Part shown: positions 6,997 through 15,087 of the stretch, piece by piece
How the letters are laid out: the number at the start of each line of letters is the position of its first letter
How positions within the stretch are numbered: position 1 is the first letter of the stretch
Source of the DNA: an uncultured Lachnospiraceae bacterium
GTDB taxonomy: Bacteria; Bacillota; Clostridia; Lachnospirales; Lachnospiraceae
Direction: 5' to 3'
NCBI GenBank assembly: GCA_910588825.1
Contig: CAJURF010000001.1
Location: 60,940-124,939, forward strand
Length of the DNA: 64,000 bases
Notes under the pieces: model-generated
Database searches by the model: none
Told to the model about the DNA's origin: nothing
Seen by the model: only the letters and a program-made list of their open reading frames with translations
Made by a program: the position numbers and the translations under genes

Positions 6997-9171
6997 TTAA
7001 TACAGCTTCTTGGGCTTACTGTACAGGCTGTTCTGCTGCCGGCATCCGCTTCTCGTTGCATACGAACGTACCTTAAAGTATGCCTGGCAGCCTTCTGCCC
7101 TGCTCACCCCTGGCAGAGTACATGTTATCTTTCCATTTTTGAGCTTCGCGGTTCCTATCCTATGATAAACTTTTTGTTTCTTTGTTCCTGTGCGCTGATA
7201 TACTTTCGTGCCCACGATTTTATAGGCCACACGGTATCTGCCGTTTTTCAGCTGATACACATAGTAACCGTCCGCCCGTTTGGACACATTCATAGTCAGG
7301 ACAGCATTCCCACAGACGGCAGTATTTTGTGTCTGCCGGACTCTTACTTTCCTGGGCACTTCCGGATGGGTCAGAATCTTGACGGAACTGCTGTAATCAC
7401 CGTAACTTCTCCTGCCATCCGAAGATTGTCTAATACTTCGTATCCGGAACCAGTAATCTCTGGCTGGCAGAAGCTCTCTGTTCTTATAAGAAGTTTTATT
7501 TGTCTCAGCTATTTTTACCCATTTATTTTTCTGCCTGCTGTATCGGTAAACTGCATATTGATCGGCACCGCATACCTTTTTCCATTTCATGGACGCTGTC
7601 CGGGGGGTGGAAGAATAAGAAGTTATCTTCGTCCTGCCCGGTTTTTTCAAAGGCTGGGGGGACGGGGGAGGGGTCACTTCCGGGTCCGGCTGCGGGGACG
7701 GCGTTACCTCCGGCTTCTGTGTATTGGACGCCACATGGATTTGAAACGATTCCTCTGTGCCTGCCACTGCCTGGCCATGGGCATCGTATCCCGTTATACT
7801 CACATCCAGATCTTTGGCCGCCATTTCCTCTGTGATTTCCAGCACATGCTTAAACTCCAGTTCTGAAAAGTTATCTCCCCCGCCGCTGATACGGTTCAGA
7901 ACCACGGCTTCGTCCATCTCCTGTGAAATATCACTTCCGTTGATTTCATAGTGCAGTGTACTTATTTTATTATTTAAAAGAAATGAATTTTTATCCGTTC
8001 CCGGGCCAATTTCCTGGATATCTGCCGTGGATATCTGAATGGGCGCGGCCACACCGTACAGAGCGATTTTATCTCCTGCTTCTGCCTGTATGCCGTCTGA
8101 AAAATCCAAATCGTATTCAGGCACCACTGTATCATCCTGGTCATATACACCTGTCTCACCGGAGATGTTCTCTCCCACCTCCGCCCGGGTCAGCTGGAGT
8201 TTGTCCCCTGTCTCAAAGGCTGTGATATCACTTTCCCTGCCGTCCTTTAACATAGGTTCTCCGTACTGATAGTAATAATTTACCAGGCGGCTGGCCTGAT
8301 TCACCACACCCTGCTGCTGAAGCCGGGCCAGTTCCACTTTGTAAGCAGTGCTGCCACTGCTCACATTATAAATCACAAAATGTGATTTTCCCGCAGAATA
8401 CTCCGCCAGATCCGATGCCCGCATCTCTCCAGGAATCTCAAAGTTCGACCCCCACCAGTTTCCGGCAAAAGGGTCATTATAGATACGGTAACCCCGCATC
8501 CCGGCCCACTCGCTGATACGGTTCATATGGCTGTCCGGTGAAAATCTTGCCAAAAGTTTATTCTCTGTGACACCGATGGTAATGGGGCGGTTCCACTTTA
8601 TGATATTCTGCTTTCCCTGACCGTCCTGGCAGGAAACGGAAATCTCCAGCCAGTAATCCCCGGATGCCAGCACAGGGTAAGGACTGCCGCTCTCATCCAG
8701 CAGAGTCATCCCGTCGTCGATCTCCCCTTCTCCGCCGGGAATCAATGCGGCAAACCCAATATCGTCAAAATAGCATTTGCTGTATCCCTGGTAAAAAGAA
8801 TCCGGATTCACACCGTCCCAGACCAGCTCCGGCATTCCGCTGTTTTTGATATCTTCTACAGAGCCCCAGGAATTAATGCTCACCGAAGTGTTTCCCTCCA
8901 CCCAGAGAGGGGGATTTTTTACATTTCCCTGTACCCGGCGCACCACTTCCTGACTGCCGTAACGGTACATATTCACCGCCACCTGGCTGGCGGTATATCC
9001 AGCCGGCAGATTGTATGTTCCCTTAACATAGAAATTCCTCCCCGGTGCTATGGTAGACTCATGTTTCGCCGGTACATCCACCTGTATTGATGCTGAAGCC
9101 TGCGCATGTAACGGAGGACTGCCCAAAAGCAGCACACCGGCGGCCAGCAGCACGCGTATCCAATCCCTCAT
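6997..9171 (-). CDS. Large secreted protein with a fibronectin type III-like domain, unknown function
   Basis: The 724-aa product begins with a signal peptide (MRDWIRVLLAAGVLLLG...HAQA, cleavage likely near residue 25). Residues about 30-500 hold beta-rich modules I do not recognise. A Pro-rich linker (near residue 510, PEVTPPPSPQPLKKPGRTK) leads to a fibronectin III-like domain (SMKWKKVCGADQYAVYRYS, then YWFRIRSIRQ), followed by a second similar repeat that ends the protein. No catalytic motif, LPxTG or SLH anchor is seen. The ATG at 9171 follows GAAGGAGGAGG. It lies between asp23 and rpmB, which are usually direct neighbours, so it may be an insertion. Adhesion or matrix roles are only guesses. 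Confidence 0.8.
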   Translation of the reverse strand: MRDWIRVLLAAGVLLLGSPPLHAQASASIQVDVPAKHESTIAPGRNFYVKGTYNLPAGYTASQVAVNMYRYGSQEVVRRVQGNVKNPPLWVEGNTSVSINSWGSVEDIKNSGMPELVWDGVNPDSFYQGYSKCYFDDIGFAALIPGGEGEIDDGMTLLDESGSPYPVLASGDYWLEISVSCQDGQGKQNIIKWNRPITIGVTENKLLARFSPDSHMNRISEWAGMRGYRIYNDPFAGNWWGSNFEIPGEMRASDLAEYSAGKSHFVIYNVSSGSTAYKVELARLQQQGVVNQASRLVNYYYQYGEPMLKDGRESDITAFETGDKLQLTRAEVGENISGETGVYDQDDTVVPEYDLDFSDGIQAEAGDKIALYGVAAPIQISTADIQEIGPGTDKNSFLLNNKISTLHYEINGSDISQEMDEAVVLNRISGGGDNFSELEFKHVLEITEEMAAKDLDVSITGYDAHGQAVAGTEESFQIHVASNTQKPEVTPSPQPDPEVTPPPSPQPLKKPGRTKITSYSSTPRTASMKWKKVCGADQYAVYRYSRQKNKWVKIAETNKTSYKNRELLPARDYWFRIRSIRQSSDGRRSYGDYSSSVKILTHPEVPRKVRVRQTQNTAVCGNAVLTMNVSKRADGYYVYQLKNGRYRVAYKIVGTKVYQRTGTKKQKVYHRIGTAKLKNGKITCTLPGVSRAEGCQAYFKVRSYATRSGCRQQNSLYSKPKKLY

Positions 9172-9285
9172 CTTTCCTCCTCCTTCTTGATCCCAAATAC
9201 TTCTAAAAATAAGTATACTATTAAGCCCTGCCAATTTCAAGATTTACCCAAAAGTTAAATTCTATAAAGTTTTTTTCAGATTCTC

Positions 9286-9314
9286 TTGCCAAAATAAAAT
9301 TCTTCTGATAGAAT
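9286..9314 (+). promoter_or_regulatory. Promoter of rpmB
   Basis: TTGCCA and TAGAAT are separated by exactly 17 bases, with the start codon of rpmB 39 bases after the -10 element. This is a good sigma-A match. Confidence 0.7.
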
Positions 9315-9352
9315 AGACATATTGTTGAAAAAAGTATCGAGGAGGTGCAGTG

Positions 9353-9538
9353 ATGGCAAAATGTTCCATTTGTGGAAAAGGCGTATACTTTGGAAATAAA
9401 GTAAGCCATTCCCATAGAAGGTCCAATAAAATGTGGAAACCCAATATAAAATCCGTAAGAATAAAAGTAAACAATGCTACGAAAAAGCAGTATGTATGTA
9501 CTTCATGTCTGAGATCCGGCAAAGTAGAAAGGGCTTAG
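9353..9538 (+). CDS. rpmB: 50S ribosomal protein L28
   Basis: The 61-aa L28 has the family start MAKCSICGKG and two CxxC pairs (C4/C7 and C50/C53 by my count, in KCSICG and VCTSCL), so it is the zinc-binding form. Basic segments HSHRRSNKMWKPN and SVRIKV contact 23S rRNA. The ATG at 9353 was preferred to the in-frame GTG at 9350 because GAGGAGG lies eight to twelve bases upstream and the N-terminus then matches the family. It is monocistronic on the plus strand, divergent from the secreted-protein gene, with its own promoter and terminator. Confidence 0.97.
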   Translation: MAKCSICGKGVYFGNKVSHSHRRSNKMWKPNIKSVRIKVNNATKKQYVCTSCLRSGKVERA

Positions 9539-9574
9539 AGATTGACAGTTCCTAAATATACGGATAAACGAATA

Positions 9575-9618
9575 GACGGCGGATTCTTTTCTAAAATGAG
9601 AGTCCGCCGTTTGTTTTA
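9575..9618 (+). terminator. Rho-independent terminator of rpmB
   Basis: ACGGCGGA and TCCGCCGT pair around an A/T-rich loop and are followed by TTGTTTT, about 40 bases after the rpmB stop. Confidence 0.85.
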
Positions 9619-9636
9619 TTCTGTCCGGATAAAGCT

Positions 9637-9777
9637 CTAAGGACAGCAAAATAAATTATAACCTGCCAAGAGGCATATAGCTGCTATCAGCACCATGATC
9701 AGACCTTTAGGAGCAATCAGGGCAATGACCATGCCAATGCCAGTAAAAAATAACGCAAGACCAGCGACACGGCGCAT
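9637..9777 (-). CDS. Small two-helix membrane protein
   Basis: A 46-aa protein starting MRRVAGLALFFTGIGMVIAL, essentially two hydrophobic helices separated by APKG, ending in CC. The ATG at 9777 has AGGAG five bases upstream; the longer frame to 9828 lacks one. It follows gerW on the same strand by about 100 bases, so it could be the last gene of that group. Nothing identifies a function. Small membrane proteins of this shape are common near sporulation genes. Confidence 0.6.
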   Translation of the reverse strand: MRRVAGLALFFTGIGMVIALIAPKGLIMVLIAAICLLAGYNLFCCP

Positions 9778-9877
9778 ACAAGCTCCTGCTTCCGGAGTAT
9801 GCCTGCCTTTGCAGACACACTCCCACACACTTTTACTTCTATATTTATGCGCTGACAGTCTGTTCTATGCCTGTCTG

Positions 9878-10273
9878 CTATTCATCTTTTTCCAGTTTCT
9901 CAGCGTCCTCTTCCACCGTCATATCTGTCCCGCCGCCTGAAGTGAATTTATTCACAAAATCAGGAACCATATCCAGCACTTTGGTGAGACCATCCTGATT
10001 TTTCACATTCACCAGTTTCGTGGTGCCATTTTGTATCACCAGTACCGCGCAGGGTGTCACTTTACCGCCCATACCGCCGCCCCCGTTATTCTTCTTATCT
10101 CCTGAGAAGGCTCCTGCCCCAATGCCAAAAGCCACGTCCACCAGGGGAAGAATAATGGTATCGCCAATGTGAATGGCATCTCCCACCACTGTCCTGGCAT
10201 CCACATAGCCTTCCATCCCTTTAAACAGTGCGCTGACCGTTGATTGAAAATCATTATTGTTCTCCTGTGCCAT
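9878..10273 (-). CDS. ytfJ: GerW family sporulation protein (YtfJ)
   Basis: A 131-aa GerW/YtfJ protein. The family core is clear: GDAIHIGDTIILPLVDVAFG (residues 31-50 region), a Gly-rich stretch (GGGGMGGKVTPCAVLVIQNG), then the TKVLDMVPDFVNKF helix. In Bacillus the homologue is made in the forespore and is needed for normal germination response. The start at 10273 follows GGAGGAGATT. It sits directly downstream of the DUF2953 gene, as ytfJ follows ytfI in Bacillus, which supports the assignment. Confidence 0.93.
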   Translation of the reverse strand: MAQENNNDFQSTVSALFKGMEGYVDARTVVGDAIHIGDTIILPLVDVAFGIGAGAFSGDKKNNGGGGMGGKVTPCAVLVIQNGTTKLVNVKNQDGLTKVLDMVPDFVNKFTSGGGTDMTVEEDAEKLEKDE

Positions 10274-10305
10274 AATCTCCTCCATTTCGTTATGTTAACA
10301 TTAGG

Positions 10306-11268
10306 TTAACCTGCCTGCTGCATCATCCAGCGCAGCGTTGTCTTCACATTTTTATCAAAATACAGCCTGCACGCAGCATACAGCAGCGCTGCGCCATAGA
10401 CTCTTCCCCGCATCTGGACATTTCCCTCCAGAACTTTTCTGTCCCAGACTGGATTCACCGTGAGACAGCTGCGGTGGATGGGATAAGACGCGCCCAGAAC
10501 AGCCAGCAGCTGTCCGGTGGCAGCCGGACTTCCCAGCCCCAGATCTACCCAGCCTTTTATTTTCTGTGGGCCTGCGTGGCGCAAAAGGGCGAGAATCTGC
10601 TGCCATGTACGGCCAAACGCCGCTTTCGTCTCCCCTCTCCCCAGAAACTCTTTCCACACAGTGACGGTACTACACAGATTGCGGAGGGCTGTCATCATTT
10701 TTTTTACGCCCTCACAGATGCTTTGGCATTTTTCCACAAGGTTTCTCCAGAAGCGCTTCAAAAAGTTTTCTCTGCTTTTTTTGAAAGGCATCGGCGGGGC
10801 ATCTTCTGCAATTTCAGCCTCTGTCCTTTCTGAAAAATTACCGGCCGCTTCTGGCTTCAGCTCCCGGGCCTCAGGTTCTGCGGCTAACTCTCTGTCATAT
10901 GGCATTTTCTCCTCACCTGATCCCGATTGTGCTCTGACCTTCGTTCCCTTGGCAGTCTTCTTTCTGGCAGTCTTCTTTCTGGCAGTCTTTTTCCTGAAAA
11001 ACAGCTTCTTCCACACTGCCGTGTCGATTCCCAACAGACGTATCTGCACACGGGAACCTTCACTGCCTCCGGCTATGCGCACGCTGACTAATCCCAGCAG
11101 CCAGCCGGCTCTGCCGGAAATTTCCCATTTATCGGCATCCCTTATGGCTCTTCCCCGGTATCGGACTGGACAGAACAAAACCAGTGCCACGGCCAAAAGT
11201 ATCACGGCCAGAAGAAAAACCAGCACAATCCCTATGCACTTAATCACCAGCCAAAGTATATGTAGCAT
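10306..11268 (-). CDS. DUF2953 domain membrane protein (YtfI-like)
   Basis: A 320-aa protein with one strong N-terminal membrane helix (VFLLAVILLAVALVLFCPVR, residues about 17-36), then a soluble DUF2953-type domain whose C-terminal half contains GWVDLGLGSPAATGQLLAVLG. Residues about 100-115 hold three copies of a KKTAR-type unit encoded by a 15-base tandem repeat, followed by an acidic low-complexity linker. It is directly upstream of gerW, and its own start overlaps the ribosome-binding area of the preceding gene's stop. Its role is unknown; association with GerW suggests sporulation. Confidence 0.85.
   Translation of the reverse strand: MLHILWLVIKCIGIVLVFLLAVILLAVALVLFCPVRYRGRAIRDADKWEISGRAGWLLGLVSVRIAGGSEGSRVQIRLLGIDTAVWKKLFFRKKTARKKTARKKTAKGTKVRAQSGSGEEKMPYDRELAAEPEARELKPEAAGNFSERTEAEIAEDAPPMPFKKSRENFLKRFWRNLVEKCQSICEGVKKMMTALRNLCSTVTVWKEFLGRGETKAAFGRTWQQILALLRHAGPQKIKGWVDLGLGSPAATGQLLAVLGASYPIHRSCLTVNPVWDRKVLEGNVQMRGRVYGAALLYAACRLYFDKNVKTTLRWMMQQAG
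10951..10995. repeat. 15-bp tandem repeat, three units, inside the DUF2953 gene
   Basis: The unit GGCAGTCTTCTTTCT occurs twice exactly and a third time with changes near its end. It encodes the Lys-Lys-Thr-Ala-Arg repeats, stays in frame, and could vary in copy number by slippage. Confidence 0.8.
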
Positions 11269-11272
11269 TTCT

Positions 11273-11602
11273 TCACCTGCCCTGTGCCTCCCGTAAATTC
11301 AGATATTTTTCTATGCAGAACCCTCCGGTAGCCGCATAAGTTTCTTTCAAGATCTTCTGCATCAACACACATGCTTCTTCTTTCCCCCGCGCAATGCCCA
11401 TCACTTTGGGACACCGTATATGAGCGGTCTCCTGCAATAACACAGCAGTAGATACAATCTCCATCACATTCCTGCCATTGCGGGGCAGGGTAAGGAGATA
11501 AATACCCGGTGTCGGTTTTCTCTTATTGATTCGTCCCATGGTTCTGCGTACCTGTCTTTTTGCTTTCTCTCCCACGTACAAATGTCCATACCATGTCAAC
11601 AT
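11273..11602 (-). CDS. Conserved small protein of unknown function
   Basis: A 109-aa protein with a basic N-terminus (GEKAKRQVRRTMGRINKRKP), a central YLLTLPRNGRNVMEIVSTAVL segment and an Ala/Ile-rich C-terminal half ending NLREAQGR. I do not recognise a family. The stop codon lies five bases before the DUF2953 start, so the two are likely cotranscribed and coupled. The start at 11602 has only a weak AGGTAGA upstream; Met at 11539 is an alternative without a ribosome binding site. Confidence 0.65.
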   Translation of the reverse strand: MLTWYGHLYVGEKAKRQVRRTMGRINKRKPTPGIYLLTLPRNGRNVMEIVSTAVLLQETAHIRCPKVMGIARGKEEACVLMQKILKETYAATGGFCIEKYLNLREAQGR

Positions 11603-11669
11603 GCTCTATCTACCTGCTCACTTTAAAGATTACCCAATTTTTCAAAAACTAAACATAAGAATCTGTACG

Positions 11670-11700
11670 AAAAGGGACGCCTTTTTGAAGCGCCCCTTTT
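11670..11700 (-). terminator. Rho-independent terminator after the NUDIX gene
   Basis: AAAAGGGRCGC-type arms pair (one mismatch) around a loop containing TTCAA and end in a CCCTTTT run on the minus strand, immediately after the stop at 11702. Confidence 0.8.
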
Positions 11701-11701
11701 C

Positions 11702-12154
11702 TCAGAAATATTTTGTACACCCCCACATATGCGCTTTTCTAAGTTCCATATACTCACCATATGCACGCTCTACAATCTGCTTTTCATTGGAAAACCGCAG
11801 CAGATGATATACTTCGTGGAACTTATAATAGCCAGAGTCAACAAAATATTCTTCCCTTTGAGGCTTACTATGATAATTGTCCGCCGTCATCAGATACCAG
11901 TGTACTTCTTTTGCAACCACATCTTCGGGTACAGCAAAATGATAATGGCTCCGGCCAATATACTTTACTACGGCTGCATTTACATCCGCTTCCTCTTTCA
12001 CCTCCCGAAGCGCAGTTTCTTTGTACGCTTCTCCTTTTTCTACGGTACCTTTTGGCAGCACCCATCCCTCATAGCGGTTCTTATAGGATTTGTACAGTGC
12101 CAAAATCTTCCCACGATAAATTACCACACCGCCACAGCTCGTTGCTTCAATCAT
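11702..12154 (-). CDS. NUDIX hydrolase
   Basis: A 150-aa NUDIX protein that hydrolyses a nucleoside diphosphate linked to another group; the substrate is not predictable here. The Nudix box is complete: GTVEKGEAYKETALREVKEEADV (residues about 36-58) with the REVKEE core. The start MIEATSCGGVVIYRGK at 12154 is set by AGGAGG seven bases upstream; the frame extends to 12307 but that stretch looks non-coding. The N-terminal and central parts (WVLPKG) resemble the Ap4A/diadenosine tetraphosphatase subgroup. It is flanked by its own terminator, so it is probably monocistronic. Confidence 0.9.
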   Translation of the reverse strand: MIEATSCGGVVIYRGKILALYKSYKNRYEGWVLPKGTVEKGEAYKETALREVKEEADVNAAVVKYIGRSHYHFAVPEDVVAKEVHWYLMTADNYHSKPQREEYFVDSGYYKFHEVYHLLRFSNEKQIVERAYGEYMELRKAHMWGCTKYF

Positions 12155-12303
12155 TGCAATGCCTCCTGCCTGCGTGTGTTTTTTCGTAACTGTTTCTGTA
12201 CCTTCACAGTTACATTTTTCTATATAACTATCTATAGTATACCTCTTTTTCCGCTCTCTAGCAACCTTAATTTGCTCTATATGGTACGCCAGACAATGCT
12301 GTA

Positions 12304-13752
12304 TCATTCATAATAATAGGAATTAAAAACCGATCCTGCCACCGGCACTGCGGACTCGCTTCCTGTCCCGCCGCCTTCTATAATCACACTGACAACAATA
12401 TCCGGATCCTCCACATTGGAATACCCCACAAACCAGGAATGACTGTCCTTGATCTCGCCCTCTCCATACTCGGCAGATCCGGTCTTCCCTGCCACAGTAT
12501 AGCCATTGGCCCCCAGGGATGCAGCGGTTCCATAGCTCACCACACCCTCCATCAGCTCCGCCAGGGTGGAGGCGTCTGATGAGGACAGCAGTTCCCGGTA
12601 AATTCCCGGCATATATTTCTTTACCCTGGCGCCGCTGTAATTCTCCACACGGTCAATCAGATAAGGCTTCATCAATACCCCCTGGTTGGCAATGGTACAG
12701 GCAATCAGCGCCATATGCACAGGGGAAACCAGGGTATTTCCCTGTCCGATGGATGTCTGCATCATCAGCGGCACGCCGGACTTTCCATCCACTGACAGGA
12801 CGCTGGGCTTATAATCCATAGTCAGGGGAAGCTTCTTATTAAATAACAGGCTCTCTCCTGTCTCCCGCAGAGATTTTCCCCCCAGCTGGACACCGATTTC
12901 TGCAAAAGCACTGTTACAGGAATAGGCAAATGCAGAGCGCAGGTCCTCCTCTCCGTGGACGGTACGGTCGTAGTCCGTGATGGTGTGCTCCTGTTTGGTA
13001 ATCTCACCTTGGCAGTTATAGGAAAAGCCGTCTACTGTTTTGTGTTTGTGCAGATAGTCCAGAGCCGTGATGATCTTAAACACCGAACCGGGAGGATACT
13101 GTCCCTGTGCGGCCCTGTTGAGCAGACTGCTGTTTTCTTCATCAGCAATGAGATATTCCCAGTTTTCCTCCAGATAATTGGGGTCAAAGTCCGGACGGCT
13201 CACCATGGCCAGAATCTTTCCTGTGGATGGCTCCATCACCACCACAGCCCCTTTTCTGTCACCCAGGGCATTGTATGCGGCTGTCTGCAGTTTCACGCTG
13301 AGAGTGCTCACCACATTGTCGCCCCTGTTTTTAGCATTCTGAAACTCATTTTTCATCTGCTCCAAAAAAAACGCGTGGGAGCTGAGCAGATGAAAGTTTG
13401 CCTCAGATTCCAACCCGCTTTTTCCGTTGGAATCGTACCCGACCACATGGGCAAACATACTGCCATATGGATAATAGCGGTACTCGGAACCATCATCGGC
13501 TGTCTCTGTGGATGCCAGCACCTGCCCTTCCGAAGACAGAATGCTCCCCCGTATGACCCGGTCTGCAAAGGTATCCTGCCGGGTATTATAAGGGCTGTTG
13601 ATAAACTCCTCGCTCCGTACCAGATTAAAATATACCAGCCACACAATCAGAGATACAAAAATCCCCACAAATAAATAGGAAACAATGGCGTAAGGCCTGT
13701 TTCTGAACTGGACCGGGCTTGCTTTCTTACGCCTGGATTTCTTCCTGGGCAT
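12304..13752 (-). CDS. Class B penicillin-binding protein (PbpA-like transpeptidase)
   Basis: A 482-aa cell-wall DD-transpeptidase. A basic N-terminus (MPRKKSRRKK) precedes one membrane helix (AIVSYLFVGIFVSLIVWLVY) and the extracytoplasmic domains. The three catalytic motifs are present: SVFK (Ser223), SCN and KTGS. Its length and motif context match PbpA/FtsI-type proteins without extra PASTA domains. It follows the SEDS gene, overlapping its 3' end, and forms the usual SEDS glycosyltransferase/PBP transpeptidase pair. The start is uncertain: ATG 13752 gives a 26-base overlap; ATG 13791 has GGGAGG six bases upstream but a 65-base overlap. Confidence 0.92.
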   Translation of the reverse strand: MPRKKSRRKKASPVQFRNRPYAIVSYLFVGIFVSLIVWLVYFNLVRSEEFINSPYNTRQDTFADRVIRGSILSSEGQVLASTETADDGSEYRYYPYGSMFAHVVGYDSNGKSGLESEANFHLLSSHAFFLEQMKNEFQNAKNRGDNVVSTLSVKLQTAAYNALGDRKGAVVVMEPSTGKILAMVSRPDFDPNYLEENWEYLIADEENSSLLNRAAQGQYPPGSVFKIITALDYLHKHKTVDGFSYNCQGEITKQEHTITDYDRTVHGEEDLRSAFAYSCNSAFAEIGVQLGGKSLRETGESLLFNKKLPLTMDYKPSVLSVDGKSGVPLMMQTSIGQGNTLVSPVHMALIACTIANQGVLMKPYLIDRVENYSGARVKKYMPGIYRELLSSSDASTLAELMEGVVSYGTAASLGANGYTVAGKTGSAEYGEGEIKDSHSWFVGYSNVEDPDIVVSVIIEGGGTGSESAVPVAGSVFNSYYYE

Positions 13753-15079
13753 TCTGTTCAAGCGCTTCTCTGATTCTCTCAAGTTCTTCATCCTCATCCT
13801 CCCGCAATATATAAAGTCCCTGAATAATCGCAAGCATAATAATCGTAGTCAGAGCTGAGCTGCCGCCGTAACTCACCAACGGAAGCGTAATCCCCGTCAT
13901 GGGAATGAATTTCGTAGCCCCGCCGATATGCAGGAACACCTGGAACGCATACTCTGTCCCCAGGCCCAGAGCTATCAATTTATAAAATGGATTCTTAATC
14001 TGCAGAGAAATATTCACAATCATCAGGAAAAAACTCATACAGATGAGAATCAGGCAGATAGCACATATTCCTCCCAGTTCTTCGCAGATGGCTGAAAATA
14101 CAAAGTCTTCCTCCGCCACAGGAATGCTCTCCGGAGACCCCTGGTACAGCCCCATGCCAAACCAGCCTCCTGTGCCGATGGCAAACATGGACTGGACAAT
14201 CTGGTAGCCCTCCTGCTCATAGACAGAAAACGGCCTTTTCCACGCAGTAACCCGCTCCTGCACATGGCCAAACAGGAAATAGGCAATCACCGAAGCCGCC
14301 GCTCCCCCTGCCATTCCCCCTGCAAAATAAATGGGGTTGCGTGTTACCACATACACCATCACCAGATAAGTGATAAAAAATACCAAAGCGCTTCCCAGGT
14401 CTCTTGACATAACCAGAATCAGCACATGCATGCCGGCAATCACAGTGGCGCGCACCACCTGAGGAAAGCTGGAATTCTTCCACAGCAGTGATGCCATGAA
14501 AAAAACAAAAATGATTTTTACAAATTCTGACGGCTGTACCCCGAATAAAGACAATTTTGCCCCAAAGGTAGTCCTGCCCAGGACAAATACCGCTGCCAGC
14601 ATGACTACGCCCAGTACGGCGTAAATCCAGGTCAGCTTTTTCAGAAAGCTCATCTTCCGAATCATAACCGGCACCACCAGAGCCAGGGCACTGCCCGCAG
14701 CCACGATCATCAGCTGCCGCTGTGCCTTTTCCATATTCAGTCTGCATAAAATCACCAAGCCGGTGCTTATGAGCATACACATGTTATTGATCAAAAGCAT
14801 GGATGCCTTTTTATAGAAAACCCGGTACAGAATCTCCACAGCCGCTATATACATAAGCACCTGGCCATACAGGAGAACCAGACGAAGCTCCCCGCTTTTT
14901 AAAAACAAAATTAAAAAGCTTAAGCTTAAAAACAGTACAATCACCACAAGCTGTTTCACCAGCATGGCTCTCTGTCTGTGCTCATCTCTTTTTTTCACCA
15001 TCTGAAAACACTGCAGAGTATACAGAATCATCAGAATCGCCAATAAATATTTCGAAAGTTCTACAATTACGTTGACCAC
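13727..15079 (-). CDS. SEDS family peptidoglycan glycosyltransferase (FtsW/RodA/SpoVE)
   Basis: A 450-aa polytopic membrane protein with about ten predicted helices. Family signatures include FGVQPSEFVKIIFVFFMASL, the SRDLGSALVFF segment with the catalytic Asp, and GITLPLVSYGGSSALTTIIM near the C-terminus. SEDS proteins polymerise lipid II. Whether this one serves elongation, division or the spore cortex cannot be told from sequence; the adjacent class B PBP is its likely partner. The start is a GTG at 15079 with GGTGG nearby, nine bases after the U32 peptidase stop. Confidence 0.93.
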   Translation of the reverse strand: MVNVIVELSKYLLAILMILYTLQCFQMVKKRDEHRQRAMLVKQLVVIVLFLSLSFLILFLKSGELRLVLLYGQVLMYIAAVEILYRVFYKKASMLLINNMCMLISTGLVILCRLNMEKAQRQLMIVAAGSALALVVPVMIRKMSFLKKLTWIYAVLGVVMLAAVFVLGRTTFGAKLSLFGVQPSEFVKIIFVFFMASLLWKNSSFPQVVRATVIAGMHVLILVMSRDLGSALVFFITYLVMVYVVTRNPIYFAGGMAGGAAASVIAYFLFGHVQERVTAWKRPFSVYEQEGYQIVQSMFAIGTGGWFGMGLYQGSPESIPVAEEDFVFSAICEELGGICAICLILICMSFFLMIVNISLQIKNPFYKLIALGLGTEYAFQVFLHIGGATKFIPMTGITLPLVSYGGSSALTTIIMLAIIQGLYILREDEDEELERIREALEQNAQEEIQA

Positions 15080-15087
15080 TTTACCAC

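Noticed and set aside
6727..7866. Long plus-strand open frame opposite the asp23 and secreted-protein genes
   Set aside because: It is antisense to two well-supported genes, has no ribosome binding site or family features, and reflects the codon bias of the opposite strand.
12304..13833. Longest possible PBP start at 13833
   Set aside because: It would overlap the SEDS gene by over 100 bases and has no ribosome binding site; the basic MPRKK start at 13752 is more typical.
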